64,000 bases of DNA from Bacteroidia bacterium (GCA_021287165.1 JAJTAY010000010.1:62001-126000); one strand, 5' to 3'. Counted from the first letter of the stretch, positions 43,709-53,873 are shown. Program-made: numbers and translations. The notes: generated from the sequence alone by a model not told the origin.

Positions 43709-46700
43709 ATGAGAAAAATTACCTTGTTGCTCGCCTGCATCTTTTTTTCCATGCAGGTTGTGCTCGCTCAACGGATCATCACCGGTACGGTGACGAGCGC
43801 TGACGATGGTAGTGGTATTCCGGGCGTAACGGTTGTCGTAAAAGGCACCACCATCGGAACGACTACCAATCTCGACGGTAAGTATCAGCTTGATGTGCCG
43901 GCAACCGCCCGCACCCTGGTTTTCTCCTTTGTGGGATTGAAGACTCAGGAAGTGGAGATTGCAGGCCGCACGCTGGTTAACGTTACCATGCAATCCGATG
44001 TTAAAGCGTTGGAAGAAATCGTGGTAGTAGGTTATGGTGTTCAGCAGCGCCGCGACGTTTCGGGCTCCGTTTCGAAAGTAAAGGGCGAAAACCTGCGCAC
44101 CATTCCTGTACAGACCTTCGACATGGCCCTGCAGGGAAAAGCTGCCGGTGTCACTGTTACGGTTCCCAATGCCGTTCTCGGTAACCCTCCGGTAATCAGG
44201 GTGCGCGGTGTGAACTCGATTTCGGGAAGCTCGAGCCCGCTTTATGTTATTGACGGTGTTCCGGTGTTTACCGGCGACTTTGGCCGCAATGCCACCCCGG
44301 TTAACCCCCTGGCTGACATCAACCCAGCCGACATCGAAAGTATCGAAGTGCTGAAAGATGCCTCGGCTACCGCTATTTACGGTTCGCGTGCTGCAAACGG
44401 TGTTGTGCTCGTCACTACCCGTCGCGGACAGCAAGGCAAGGTCACCGTTACCTACGATGCTTCGGTGGGCTGGAATTCACCTTATCGCCTTTATGATCTG
44501 ATGGACGCCTACCAATTTGTTGAAGTAAAGAACAAGGCCCGCGAGAATATAGGCCTTGCTCCTGCCTATCAGCTTGACACCATCGACGGCAATATCGTAA
44601 ACACCAACTGGAACGATGTTGTTTACCGCACAGGTTTCCAGCATAACCACAACCTATCGGTTTCGGGTGCAAGCCCCAACACTACCTATAATTTCTCGGC
44701 CGGCTACTCCAATACCGACGGTATTATCCGCACCAACTCGCTGGAGCGCCGTTCGTTCCGTTTCAATATCGACCACAAGATTACCAAAGCTTTCAGTGTT
44801 GGCGGTAGTGCCGGTTATACCAACACCTTCGCAAATGCACCTCAAACTGGTTCGATTGCCGGTGCAAACTTCGCTACAGCCGGTGCCGGACGTCTGGCTT
44901 TCGTAACCGCCCCTATTGTTCCGGTGATGTTGCCCAATGGCGATTACAATATCGACTACCCCAACAACCGTATCGGATTGCGCAAGAATACCCAACCCGT
45001 TGGTTTCTTCCACCCGCAATTCCTGTTCGACAAAAACTATAACAACGCTCAAAGCGACCGCGTACTCGGATCGTTCTTTGCCAACCTTGAGCTCTACAAG
45101 AACCTCTTTGTTCGCACAACCTACGGTATCGACTACAGCCAGATCGAATCGAAAACCTTCTGGCACCCGCTCCATGGCGACGGCCGCACCAACGGTGGTG
45201 AAGCCTTCAACTATTTCGACCGCCGCAAGCGCTGGAACTGGACCAATACCCTCAACTATTCGACCACTTTAGCTGAGAAACTCAACGCATCAATCCTGCT
45301 TGGTCTCGAAGAACAATATACACAGTTTGACGGATGGTCGGGACGTAGAACCGGTCTTGCCGATCCTTTCTTCCAGGATTATCAGGGCTCATTTACCACG
45401 CCTCAGCAGCCTCCGGCAGCACTCCTCAGCGAGAACTTCTTTACTTCCTCTTTCGGTCGTATCAATCTTAACTGGGACAGGAAGTATTACTTCGATGCTT
45501 CGCTGCGTCGTGACGGTTTCTCGGGTCTTGCTCCAGGCAACAAATACGGTAACTTTGGTGGTGCCAGCGTGATGTGGAACATCTCCAACGAAGGCTTCTT
45601 CCAGGAAAGCAGTCTTGGTGAAATCTTTTCCGATCTTCGCCTCAAGGGATCATACGGTAGGGTTGGTAACATCAGCGGTGTTAGCGACTTTGCAGCTCTA
45701 TTCCTATACAGCGCAGGAACATATGGTGGCAATGCCAGCCTCTTCTTCAACCAGGCCGGTAACCTCGATCTGCAGTGGGAAACCTCGAATAAAATGGACC
45801 TTGGTCTGGCATGGGCCCTCATGAACGACCGCTTCCAGTTCGAACTCAACTATTTCCACAACAATCAAAATGGCCTCATTCTGAATGTTCCGCAGTCGCC
45901 CTCAAAGGGTATCCCCGGAAACACTCTGCCAATGAACGTTGGTGCTATGGTTAACAGCGGTCTCGAATTCCAGCTGACAACCGTAAACATTCGCAATAAC
46001 AAGCTCGACTGGACCACGACCTTCAACTTTAACTATTTGAAGAATGAGGTAACCGAACTTGCTGACGGTGTACCGTATATTGTTGGTGTAACTCAGCTCG
46101 AAACAACAAACCGCACCATGGTAGGTCAGCCTGTTGGCGCTATCTGGGGTGTTGAAACAGGTGGTGTTGATCCACAAACAGGACGTCGTATTTTCTACCG
46201 TCGCGATAAAGATCCCAATACGGGTGAGATTACAAAAACCAAGGTTTATTTCGACTTCAGCAAACCAGCCGCTCAGCGTTGGCAGCTTGAAGACGGAACT
46301 TTCTCACGTCCGATCGACATCACCAATGACGGTACCATCCTTGGAAGTGCTATTCCAAAATTCTTCGGCGGTATGGACAACAACCTTACCTTCGGAAACA
46401 TCGATTTCAACCTCGGACTCACCTATGCTCTCGGTTTCTACGTTTACAACGGATCGAAGGCCGGTCTGCGCGACCAGCGTAACTGGAACAATTCGGCTGA
46501 AGTTGCTGAAACCTACTGGAAGAACCCCGGCGATATTACCGATATTCCCAAACCCATCTGGGGCGACAATATCTCCAATGGTTCAAGCATGGTGCAGTCG
46601 CAAAATGTTGAAAAAGGCGACTACATGAAAGTTCGTAACATTGGCATTGGCTATACGCTCAAGAACGACTTCCTCCGTAAAAACAGCATCAACAGGGTAA

Positions 46701-46861
46701 GACTCTATGCTCAGGTTTTCAATGCCTTTGTATTTACTGGCTACACTGGTGCTGACCCTGAGATTTCCTCCAATGGTGATGCCAACCTCACCCCCGGTGT
46801 GGACAGGAATACTGTGCCTCAGGCAAGGACCATCTCTTTCGGTATGAACCTGGTATTCTAA
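43709..46861 (+). CDS. SusC/RagA family TonB-dependent outer-membrane transporter, first pair
   Basis: 1050 residues. Signal peptide MRKITLLLACIFFSMQVVLAQ. Carboxypeptidase-like domain at about 22-100 (TGTVTSADDGSGIPGVTVVV, KGTTIGTTTNLDGKY). TonB box-like LEEIVVVGYG and a plug (AGVTVTVPNAVLG, then LYVIDGVPVF and the DPADIESIEVLKDASATAIYG-type motif). The 22-strand barrel runs to the final aromatic-ended strand (ISFGMNLVF). SusC with its lipoprotein SusD imports oligosaccharides or peptides at the cost of the TonB-linked proton-motive force. The paired susD follows after 19 bp. No enzyme or ECF sigma factor is beside it, so the substrate is not indicated. A conserved leader precedes the start. 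Confidence 0.95.
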   Translation: MRKITLLLACIFFSMQVVLAQRIITGTVTSADDGSGIPGVTVVVKGTTIGTTTNLDGKYQLDVPATARTLVFSFVGLKTQEVEIAGRTLVNVTMQSDVKALEEIVVVGYGVQQRRDVSGSVSKVKGENLRTIPVQTFDMALQGKAAGVTVTVPNAVLGNPPVIRVRGVNSISGSSSPLYVIDGVPVFTGDFGRNATPVNPLADINPADIESIEVLKDASATAIYGSRAANGVVLVTTRRGQQGKVTVTYDASVGWNSPYRLYDLMDAYQFVEVKNKARENIGLAPAYQLDTIDGNIVNTNWNDVVYRTGFQHNHNLSVSGASPNTTYNFSAGYSNTDGIIRTNSLERRSFRFNIDHKITKAFSVGGSAGYTNTFANAPQTGSIAGANFATAGAGRLAFVTAPIVPVMLPNGDYNIDYPNNRIGLRKNTQPVGFFHPQFLFDKNYNNAQSDRVLGSFFANLELYKNLFVRTTYGIDYSQIESKTFWHPLHGDGRTNGGEAFNYFDRRKRWNWTNTLNYSTTLAEKLNASILLGLEEQYTQFDGWSGRRTGLADPFFQDYQGSFTTPQQPPAALLSENFFTSSFGRINLNWDRKYYFDASLRRDGFSGLAPGNKYGNFGGASVMWNISNEGFFQESSLGEIFSDLRLKGSYGRVGNISGVSDFAALFLYSAGTYGGNASLFFNQAGNLDLQWETSNKMDLGLAWALMNDRFQFELNYFHNNQNGLILNVPQSPSKGIPGNTLPMNVGAMVNSGLEFQLTTVNIRNNKLDWTTTFNFNYLKNEVTELADGVPYIVGVTQLETTNRTMVGQPVGAIWGVETGGVDPQTGRRIFYRRDKDPNTGEITKTKVYFDFSKPAAQRWQLEDGTFSRPIDITNDGTILGSAIPKFFGGMDNNLTFGNIDFNLGLTYALGFYVYNGSKAGLRDQRNWNNSAEVAETYWKNPGDITDIPKPIWGDNISNGSSMVQSQNVEKGDYMKVRNIGIGYTLKNDFLRKNSINRVRLYAQVFNAFVFTGYTGADPEISSNGDANLTPGVDRNTVPQARTISFGMNLVF

Positions 46862-46880
46862 TTTTAAAACGACTAAGAAC

Positions 46881-48374
46881 ATGAAAAGAAATATCAAATT
46901 TCCCGCACTGGTTTTGCTGATCGTGATGGTGTTTACTTCGTGCAATAAGGATCTGCTCGATCCGACACCACGCACCTCGATCTCCGACAGAACCGCCTTC
47001 GAAACCCGTGACCGTATTGTTGGACAGGTTAACGGTATCTATGCAGCATTCAAAAATGGCCAGTATCTTGGAGGCCGTTATCTGGTTTACAACGATATCC
47101 GCAGCGACGACTTCCTCAACCTGCAGCAGAATGGTGTTACCGGCCTGCTCACCTGGGGTCACAACCTTACTCCCAGCACCAACGAGGTTCAAAACCTGTG
47201 GGATGCTGTGTATGCAGCTATTGGCCGTGTAAACCTGTTCCTCGATGGAATGGAAGAAAACAAGCAGAACATCCTTTCAAAGAACCTGCTTACCGAAGCC
47301 GAGTTTAACCAGTTCAAGGGCGAAGCCCTCGCACTGCGTGGACTGGCCTACTTCCACCTCTCGCAGCTTTATGCACGTCCTTTCAAGCAGGGCGCCAACG
47401 GTTTGGGAATGGTTCTTCGCCTGAAATTTGTGAAATCAGGTGCTGAGAACGACATGGCCCGCTCAACCATTGGCGAAACCTATCAGCGCATCCTAACCGA
47501 CCTGAATGATGCTGAAGGTCTGCTCCCGGCAGTTTCGGGCAACAACGACGTTGCAAAAGTTACACGCATTCAGAAGAGCTCAGTGGCAGCACTGAAATCG
47601 CGCGTTTATCTCCATATGGAAAACTGGGACAAGGTTATCGAAGAAGCCAATAAGTTGGTTTCAGCCAATGCTCCGTTCACCGCTCCTTCAGGAGTGAGCT
47701 ATGCTCTGGCCGCCAATTTCGAAAGCATTTTCCGTGCACCCTACACCACCAGCGAATCGATTTTGAGCATGCCAATGTCGGCTACAGAACTTCCTGGAAC
47801 TCAGAATGGTTTGGCACATTATTTCTCGGTATCCAAGACAGGAATGCAGATCGGAAACAACGAATATCCAATCAATCAGCAAAGCGTAGTGTGGACCAGC
47901 ACGGCATTCCCCGCCGACGATTTCCGCAAAACCTTTGTTGAGCCGCATACCATTGGCGGAACGGGATATATCTTCCTGAAAAAATACATGTCGTTCCCCC
48001 ACACCGACTTTGTGCCGATTATCCGTTATGCAGAAGTGCTGCTCAACCTTGCCGAAGCTGAAGCCATGAAAGCCTGGCCCAGCACCAGGGCTGTCGCGCT
48101 GCTCAATGCTGTTTACAAGCGCAGCAATCCCAGTGCAACTGATCTGGCAGTTGCAGATTTTGCCAACAGGGATGCCTTTATCAATCGCCTTATGCTCGAG
48201 CGTAATCTTGAGTTTCTTGGCGAAGGTATTCGCAGTATGGACGTTACCCGCAAGCTTGCCCCGTTTGCAGCTAAAGGTACTGTTCAGGCCGTTCCTGTAA
48301 CTTCTGTAGCTTATGTATGGCCCATCCCTCAGAATGAGCTAAATACAAACAGGCTTATTGTTGAAAATCCATGA
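46881..48374 (+). CDS. SusD/RagB family outer-membrane lipoprotein, first pair
   Basis: 497 residues. Lipobox LIVMVFTSC (lipid Cys at about 20). TPR-like helices and a SusD fold follow, with LWDAVYAAIGRVNLFLDGME, ALRGLAYFHLSQLYARPF and the C-terminal PIIRYAEVLLNLAEAEAMKA and RNLEFLGEGIRSMDVTRKL. SusD binds ligand at the cell surface and closes the SusC transporter like a lid. It is the partner of the SusC gene just upstream and ends before a strong terminator. Confidence 0.93.
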   Translation: MKRNIKFPALVLLIVMVFTSCNKDLLDPTPRTSISDRTAFETRDRIVGQVNGIYAAFKNGQYLGGRYLVYNDIRSDDFLNLQQNGVTGLLTWGHNLTPSTNEVQNLWDAVYAAIGRVNLFLDGMEENKQNILSKNLLTEAEFNQFKGEALALRGLAYFHLSQLYARPFKQGANGLGMVLRLKFVKSGAENDMARSTIGETYQRILTDLNDAEGLLPAVSGNNDVAKVTRIQKSSVAALKSRVYLHMENWDKVIEEANKLVSANAPFTAPSGVSYALAANFESIFRAPYTTSESILSMPMSATELPGTQNGLAHYFSVSKTGMQIGNNEYPINQQSVVWTSTAFPADDFRKTFVEPHTIGGTGYIFLKKYMSFPHTDFVPIIRYAEVLLNLAEAEAMKAWPSTRAVALLNAVYKRSNPSATDLAVADFANRDAFINRLMLERNLEFLGEGIRSMDVTRKLAPFAAKGTVQAVPVTSVAYVWPIPQNELNTNRLIVENP

Positions 48375-48396
48375 TAAATAGGGTATATAGCTGAAA

Positions 48397-48431
48397 AACA
48401 GGCGGCTCAGTAATGAGCCGCCTGTTTTTTT
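48397..48431 (+). terminator. Terminator after the first SusCD pair
   Basis: AACAGGCGGCTCA pairs with TGAGCCGCCTGTT around a 4-base loop, then TTTTT. The two pairs are thus separate transcription units. Confidence 0.92.
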
Positions 48432-48646
48432 ACTAATAGTGCAACTTTTAAGACATTTTTACAATCAATTACTGTTAGCTCTTAACCTTCTTTAATCAAA
48501 ACCAAAAACTGAATTAATGTTTGGTAAACATTTTTTGCTTGGATTCTTTGGTTTTTTATTGTGTAATTTAGCGTCCCTCTTAAAAAATGAAAATGGTAAA
48601 TCGTTTATCCATTGTTTAACTACCTAATTAACCAAAATTCACCAGT

Positions 48647-51600
48647 ATGAGAAAAATTGCTGTTTTGTTGGTGTTCTTGCTTGTTGCTGGCATCAGTGGT
48701 GCCTTTGCGCAAACAAGAACCGTATCTGGTAAAGTCACCAGTTCTCAGGATGGTATGGGTATTCCCGGTGTTACGGTTGTTGTGAAAGGAACAACCATCG
48801 GGGCCATCACCGACCTGGACGGTAAGTATCAGATCAATGTGCGTCCGGAGCACCGGACACTGGTCTTCTCCTATATTTCGATGAGGACCGTTGAGGTGCC
48901 GCTTGGAAATCAGACCAGCATCAATGTTGTAATGGAGCCCGACGTGTTCCAGATCGACGAGGTGGTGGTAACAGCCATCGGTGTATCGCGCGAGAGCAAA
49001 GCGCTGGGCTATGCCGTTCAATCGGTTGGCTCGGATGCTATTGTTCGTTCCGCTGCTACAAACCCTGTGAACGCATTAGCCGGTAAGGTTGCCGGGGTGC
49101 AGATTACCAATTCATCAGGTGCCGCAGGTGCATCGAGCTTTATGACCATCCGTGGTACCGCCTCTATCACTGGTAACAACCAGCCACTTTTTGTTATCGA
49201 CGGTGTTCCGATCGACAACTCTCAGCTCACTTCAGGCAATCCTGACGATGGCAGCAACAACCTGCTCTATGGCGTTGCCCTCTCAAACCGCGTAGTTGAC
49301 CTCAACCCGGAGGATATCGAAAGCGTAAATATCCTTAAAGGTGGTGCAGCCACTGCGCTCTATGGTCTGCGTGCTGCCAACGGCGCAGTAATTATCACTA
49401 CAAAGAAAGGCTCGGCTGTTGGTGGTCGTCGCAGCAGCGTGGCTTTCAACAGCTCGGTTACTTTCGAACAGGTATCGAAATTGCCTGAAATGCAGCTAAA
49501 ATATGCTCAAGGTGTTGGCACATACAGCCCAACAACAACAGCAGTCTGGGGTCCTGCCCTTGCCGACCTGCGATTTGACGGTGCAACAAACAATCCAGAT
49601 TATCCACTTGGCAATATTGTTCCTGCAGCCAGTGCTCCTGCCGGAGCGCAACCAGTTCCTGGTTACGACAATGCAGCAAACTTCTTTCAAACCGGCGTAG
49701 CCTACAATAATTCTATCGCGCTAAGTGGCGGCAATGACAATAATACCTATTACCTGTCAATTGCAAACTCATCCAACAAAGGTGTTGTGCCAAATAATAC
49801 CTTCGACAGGACTAATATTTCGCTCAACAGCGAAAGCAAGTTGTCCGACAAGTTTAAAAGCGAAACAAGGCTGGCTTATGCAAATTCAGGTGGTATCAGA
49901 ATCCAGCAGGGTTCGAATACCTCTGGTGTGATGCTTGCGCTGATGCGTATGCCCCCCAACTTTGATATTACTGGTGGCGTTGAAGATCCGGTTAACGACA
50001 AAGCATCCTATATGCGTCCTGACGGTACACAGCGCAATGCCTACCGTGGTGGAGGTTACGACAACCCGTTCTGGACAGTGAATATGAACCAGTTCAAAGA
50101 CGTTGTAAACCGTTTAACCGGACATACATCGCTTAGCTATATTGCCAATGAATGGCTCACCGTTACCTATCGTATTGGCACTGACTGGTACAGCGACCGT
50201 CGCAAACAGTTCTTTGCACGTGGTTCGCGTACTGCCCCCAACGGACGTATTTACGAACAGCAGTTCTTTGTTCAGGACATCAACTCCGACCTGCTCTTTA
50301 ATATCAGCAAAAAGATTAACGAGGACATCAACTTCAATGCACTGATCGGACAGAACATGTTCCAAACCTCGTTCCAGAATCTTTATGTTCAGGGCGATAA
50401 CCTCACCGTTCCGGGATTTTATCATCTCTCGAACGCCGCTACTTATATTACCCGCGAAGGAAAAAGCAAGAAACGTACGGCAGCCATCTTTGCCGACCTT
50501 GGCATTTCATACAAGAACATGATTTATTTCAATGCTACCGGTCGTAACGAATGGTCAACCACCCTGCCCGAAGGTAACAATTCATTCTTCTTCCCTTCGT
50601 TCAATGGTTCATTTGTATTTACCGAGCTTCCATCGCTCAAGGACAACAGCATCCTGCCTTATGGTAAGCTGCGTGCTTCTTATGCCATCATTGCAAACGA
50701 TGCTTTTGCATATGGAACTTTATCGAGCTTTGGCGGCGCTGCCTTTGCTGACGGCTGGACCGATGGTATCAGCTTCCCCTTCCTCGGCGTTCCCGGATTT
50801 ACCCTGTCGACGACGCTTCCCAACAGCGAACTTGAACCTGAATTCCTGAAATCGTTTGAAGTTGGTGTCGACCTGAAGTTCCTCAAGAATCGTCTGGGTG
50901 TCGACTTTACCTGGTATAACAATAAAAACGAGAAACTCATTCTCTCCGTTCCGATCGCCAAGTCGTCGGGATACTACGCAGCCAACCTCAACGCTGCATC
51001 GATGGAAAACAAGGGTATTGAGCTGACACTACGCGGTATTCCGGTTCAAAGCAAGGACTTCAACTGGAATATTGACGTTAATTTCACAAAGAACGTTAAC
51101 GAGGTGCTCTCGTTGGCCGAAGGCGTTGACAATGTATTCCTGGCCGGTTTCGTAGGCTCGCAAACCCGGGCCGTTGTTGGGCAGTCGTACGGAAGCATTT
51201 TTGGAAACGACTGGAAACGTGATGCCAATGGCAACATACTAATTGTTGATGATCCCAATGCATGGAACTACGGCTATCCAGAAAGCAGCGAAGACGAAAC
51301 CAACCTTGGTAACGTAATGCCAGACTGGACAATGGGTATCAACAACAGTCTCAGCTATAAAGGCATCAGCCTGAGCTTCCTCTTCGATATCAAGAAAGGT
51401 GGAAAGATGTGGAACGGTACTAAAGGTGCCATGTATTTCTTTGGCACACATAAGGATACCGAATCACGCGGCGATGGTGCAATCTACGTATTCGAAGGCG
51501 TAAAGATGTCCAATGGCCAGCCCAACGATATCAAGGTTGCAAAGGATATCGACTGGTATCGTAATGGTGAAGGCAGCGGCTTTACAGGACCTGCCGGACA

Positions 51601-51856
51601 GTTTGTTGAAAGCACCGACTGGGTTCGTCTGCGTGAGCTCACCCTGTCGTATCAGCTCAACCGCAACCTGCTGAAGAAAACCTTCCTGAACAGCGCTGAA
51701 CTGTTCATGACAGGCCGCAACCTTTGGCTGAGCACTCCTTACACAGGCGTTGACCCCGAAACCAGCCTCATTGGCGCCGGAAACGGACAAGGCCTCGACT
51801 ACTTCAACATGCCCGGTGTGAAGAGCTACACCCTTGGCCTGCGCCTTACGCTGTAA
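48647..51856 (+). CDS. SusC/RagA family TonB-dependent outer-membrane transporter, second pair
   Basis: 1069 residues. Signal peptide MRKIAVLLVFLLVAGISGAF. The carboxypeptidase-like domain starts at VSGKVTSSQDGMGIPGVTVV and IDEVVVTAIGVSRES is the TonB-box region. The plug has VAGVQITNSSGAAGASSFMT, LFVIDGVPIDNSQ and DPEDIESVNILKGGAATALYG-like sequence; a long barrel follows. Though both SusC proteins start MRKI and share the leader DNA upstream, they differ along most of the barrel, so they probably carry different substrates. Barrel segments with GYYAANLNAASMENKGIELT and the end GVKSYTLGLRLTL are usual. A possible promoter (TTGG ... TAATTTAG) lies at about 48543-48571. Confidence 0.95.
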   Translation: MRKIAVLLVFLLVAGISGAFAQTRTVSGKVTSSQDGMGIPGVTVVVKGTTIGAITDLDGKYQINVRPEHRTLVFSYISMRTVEVPLGNQTSINVVMEPDVFQIDEVVVTAIGVSRESKALGYAVQSVGSDAIVRSAATNPVNALAGKVAGVQITNSSGAAGASSFMTIRGTASITGNNQPLFVIDGVPIDNSQLTSGNPDDGSNNLLYGVALSNRVVDLNPEDIESVNILKGGAATALYGLRAANGAVIITTKKGSAVGGRRSSVAFNSSVTFEQVSKLPEMQLKYAQGVGTYSPTTTAVWGPALADLRFDGATNNPDYPLGNIVPAASAPAGAQPVPGYDNAANFFQTGVAYNNSIALSGGNDNNTYYLSIANSSNKGVVPNNTFDRTNISLNSESKLSDKFKSETRLAYANSGGIRIQQGSNTSGVMLALMRMPPNFDITGGVEDPVNDKASYMRPDGTQRNAYRGGGYDNPFWTVNMNQFKDVVNRLTGHTSLSYIANEWLTVTYRIGTDWYSDRRKQFFARGSRTAPNGRIYEQQFFVQDINSDLLFNISKKINEDINFNALIGQNMFQTSFQNLYVQGDNLTVPGFYHLSNAATYITREGKSKKRTAAIFADLGISYKNMIYFNATGRNEWSTTLPEGNNSFFFPSFNGSFVFTELPSLKDNSILPYGKLRASYAIIANDAFAYGTLSSFGGAAFADGWTDGISFPFLGVPGFTLSTTLPNSELEPEFLKSFEVGVDLKFLKNRLGVDFTWYNNKNEKLILSVPIAKSSGYYAANLNAASMENKGIELTLRGIPVQSKDFNWNIDVNFTKNVNEVLSLAEGVDNVFLAGFVGSQTRAVVGQSYGSIFGNDWKRDANGNILIVDDPNAWNYGYPESSEDETNLGNVMPDWTMGINNSLSYKGISLSFLFDIKKGGKMWNGTKGAMYFFGTHKDTESRGDGAIYVFEGVKMSNGQPNDIKVAKDIDWYRNGEGSGFTGPAGQFVESTDWVRLRELTLSYQLNRNLLKKTFLNSAELFMTGRNLWLSTPYTGVDPETSLIGAGNGQGLDYFNMPGVKSYTLGLRLTL

Positions 51857-51885
51857 TCAATCACCAATGTTGACAAAACACTAAC

Positions 51886-53283
51886 ATGAAAAAACTTAAG
51901 AAAATGAGACACAATATCATCAAGAGCGTTAGTCTGTTTCTGTTGATTGCAGTGATGATTTCGGGCTGCAAGAAATGGATTGATACGGACATCAATAAAA
52001 ACCCCAACAACCCCGCTGATGTTTCCATGGCACTTTTGCTGCCATCAACACAAGGTGGTCTGGGTTATGTGATTGGTGGCGATCATAGCCGTGTTTCCGG
52101 TATGTGGATGCAACACCTTTCGGGCGTCGACCGCCAGTCGGCTGCTCTCGAGCGCTATTCGGTGCTCGAATCGGACCAGAACAACCTCTGGAACACCCTC
52201 TATGCCGAGGTGCTCAAAAACCTCGATATCCTTGTAAAGAAGGCCATTGATCAAAATGCTCCGCATTTTGAAGGCGTTGGCAAAATCATGACCGCCTACA
52301 CACTTGGCATGATTACCGACGTTTGGGGCGATGCTCCCTACAGTGAAGCTCTTCAGGGTGAAACAGGAAACCTGACACCCAAATACGACACACAGGAAAA
52401 GCTTTACCAAACCATCAACACCCTGCTTGATGAAGGTATTGCCAAGCTGAGTGCTGCCTCTCCGGTTGGCGCTCCGGTTCCCGGAACATCCGACCTTGTT
52501 TATGCCGGTAATGCTGCAAAATGGGTAGCCCTCGGCAAATCGCTCAAGGTTCGTTTTGCCCTGCATTTGTCGAAAAAGAATGGTTATGGTCCCGTACGCG
52601 ACCTGATCAATCAGGGCGGTTTGATTTCGGACAATGCCAACGACTTCCAGATCAACTTTGGAACTGCCGCATCGGCCAATAATCCCCGCTTCCAGTTTGA
52701 CCAGCAGCGCGGCGACATCCGCGTTGGCAAGCGCGTTGTTGACCTCATGAAGGCTACCAACGACCCACGTATGCCCCGCTACTTCGACAAGAAAACTGCT
52801 GCGGAATACGTTGGTTCAGGCCCTGGCGAAAACAACGTGAATGCCGCCTGGATCGGACCTGGCTATGCTGCCAATAACTCACCGGTTTACCTCATGAACT
52901 ACTTCGAAGTGAAGTTCATTGAAGCCGAAGCCTTCTTCGACACCGACAAGGCTCGTGCTGCCACCGCCTACAACGATGCTGTCAAGGCTTCGTTGGCCAA
53001 GCATGGGGTGAGCAATGCCGCATGGGAAGCCGATAATGCCTCCGAAACCGCCACATCCATTACCATGGAGAAAATCATGACCGGCAAATACATTGCCATG
53101 TTCATGAGCTCCGAAACATGGGTCGACTGGCGTCGTACGGGCATGCCTTCGCTTACGCTTCCTGCAGGAATCGTTGGCAACCAGACACCCCGCCGTTATC
53201 TCTATCCTACCGATGAGCGTCTGTACAACCCGAACATGCCCGCCGGTCTCACCGTTACCAATAAGGTTTGGTGGGATCAGTAA
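51886..53283 (+). CDS. SusD-like (RagB, SusD_2 type) outer-membrane lipoprotein, second pair
   Basis: 465 residues. The lipobox is VMISGC with the lipid Cys at about 28, after a leader MKKLKKMRHNIIKSVSLFLL. Layout (NPNNPADVSMALLLPSTQGG, DVWGDAPYSEALQG, LMNYFEVKFIEAEAF, KIMTGKYIAMFMSSETWVDW and the RRYLYPTDERLYNP end) fits the shorter SusD-like subfamily rather than that of the first pair. It is expected to pair with the SusC upstream. A terminator follows. No enzyme is nearby, so the substrate is unknown. Confidence 0.92.
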   Translation: MKKLKKMRHNIIKSVSLFLLIAVMISGCKKWIDTDINKNPNNPADVSMALLLPSTQGGLGYVIGGDHSRVSGMWMQHLSGVDRQSAALERYSVLESDQNNLWNTLYAEVLKNLDILVKKAIDQNAPHFEGVGKIMTAYTLGMITDVWGDAPYSEALQGETGNLTPKYDTQEKLYQTINTLLDEGIAKLSAASPVGAPVPGTSDLVYAGNAAKWVALGKSLKVRFALHLSKKNGYGPVRDLINQGGLISDNANDFQINFGTAASANNPRFQFDQQRGDIRVGKRVVDLMKATNDPRMPRYFDKKTAAEYVGSGPGENNVNAAWIGPGYAANNSPVYLMNYFEVKFIEAEAFFDTDKARAATAYNDAVKASLAKHGVSNAAWEADNASETATSITMEKIMTGKYIAMFMSSETWVDWRRTGMPSLTLPAGIVGNQTPRRYLYPTDERLYNPNMPAGLTVTNKVWWDQ

Positions 53284-53330
53284 GCCAGGTTAAAACAAAC
53301 CGATTTTAAGCGGTTAGAATAATTATAAGG

Positions 53331-53362
53331 ATCGCCGGTCATTTGGCCGGCGATTTCTTTTA
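53331..53362 (+). terminator. Terminator after the second SusCD pair
   Basis: ATCGCCGG pairs with CCGGCGAT around an 8-base loop, then TTCTTTT. Confidence 0.85.
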
Positions 53363-53371
53363 TGACTATAT

Positions 53372-53400
53372 AAAACGAAAACCCCTCATGTCGAGGGGTT
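53372..53400 (-). terminator. Terminator of tmRNA
   Basis: Minus-strand AACCCCTC GACAT GAGGGGTT with TTCGTTTTA after it, two bases beyond the tmRNA 3' end. Confidence 0.8.
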
Positions 53401-53402
53401 TG

Positions 53403-53798
53403 TGGAACTGGCGGGATTCGAACCCGCGTCCAAACAAGGAGCAACTATGCTTTCTACATGCTTAGCCGTTTGTTATTTTTCGTACAAGGCCTGGAAAACG
53501 GCATCCTGAACCTTGTCTTATCTCCTGAATTTCATTGGGCTGCCGGAGCTTCGGCCCAACTATCCCAAACTTGATGTGCACCCCGTGCTCAGGCCGGAAT
53601 CGGGCATCTCCACCTGCGGGATGTCTCGTCAGGGCGCCTTGCACCCCGATAAAGCTTCAATCTACTGTGCTTCGATTAAGCAGCGAGAGCGTAGTTAGTT
53701 TCGCCAATTGTTGTTCGCGATCAAGTTTTACGAGCGTCATCGCAAGGCTCGGCATGCTTACACAACCACTCTGCTTGCTGTCAAAACCTGTCAGTCCC
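53403..53798 (-). ncRNA. ssrA: Transfer-messenger RNA (tmRNA)
   Basis: 396 nt on the minus strand. The 5' end GGGACTGACAGGTTTTGACA pairs in an acceptor stem with CAGTTCC at the 3' end (7 bp, one G-U). The T arm reads GGGTTCGAATCCC, and CCA is not encoded. The tag frame at 53675-53704 is GGC GAA ACT AAC TAC GCT CTC GCT GCT TAA, giving GETNYALAA, the tag type known from Bacteroidota. tmRNA with SmpB rescues stalled ribosomes and tags the chain for proteolysis. Several open frames that overlap this locus in either direction are not real. Confidence 0.95.
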
Positions 53799-53835
53799 GT
53801 GGTAATGTGGAAATGCATCAAACATTATGCCACTG

Positions 53836-53868
53836 CAAAGATACAATATGTCGGTCGCCTGAAGCAAA
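53836..53868 (-). promoter_or_regulatory. Promoter of tmRNA
   Basis: Minus-strand TATCTTTG (53836-53843), an exact TAnnTTTG match, with TTTG (53865-53868) upstream at 21-bp spacing. About 30 nt would then be trimmed from the 5' side of the mature RNA. Confidence 0.6.
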
Positions 53869-53873
53869 AAATC

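Noticed and set aside
43517..44434. A 305-codon minus-strand frame antisense to the first SusC start
   Set aside because: Opposite to the conserved SusC signal, carboxypeptidase-like and plug domains; composition is that of a shadow frame.
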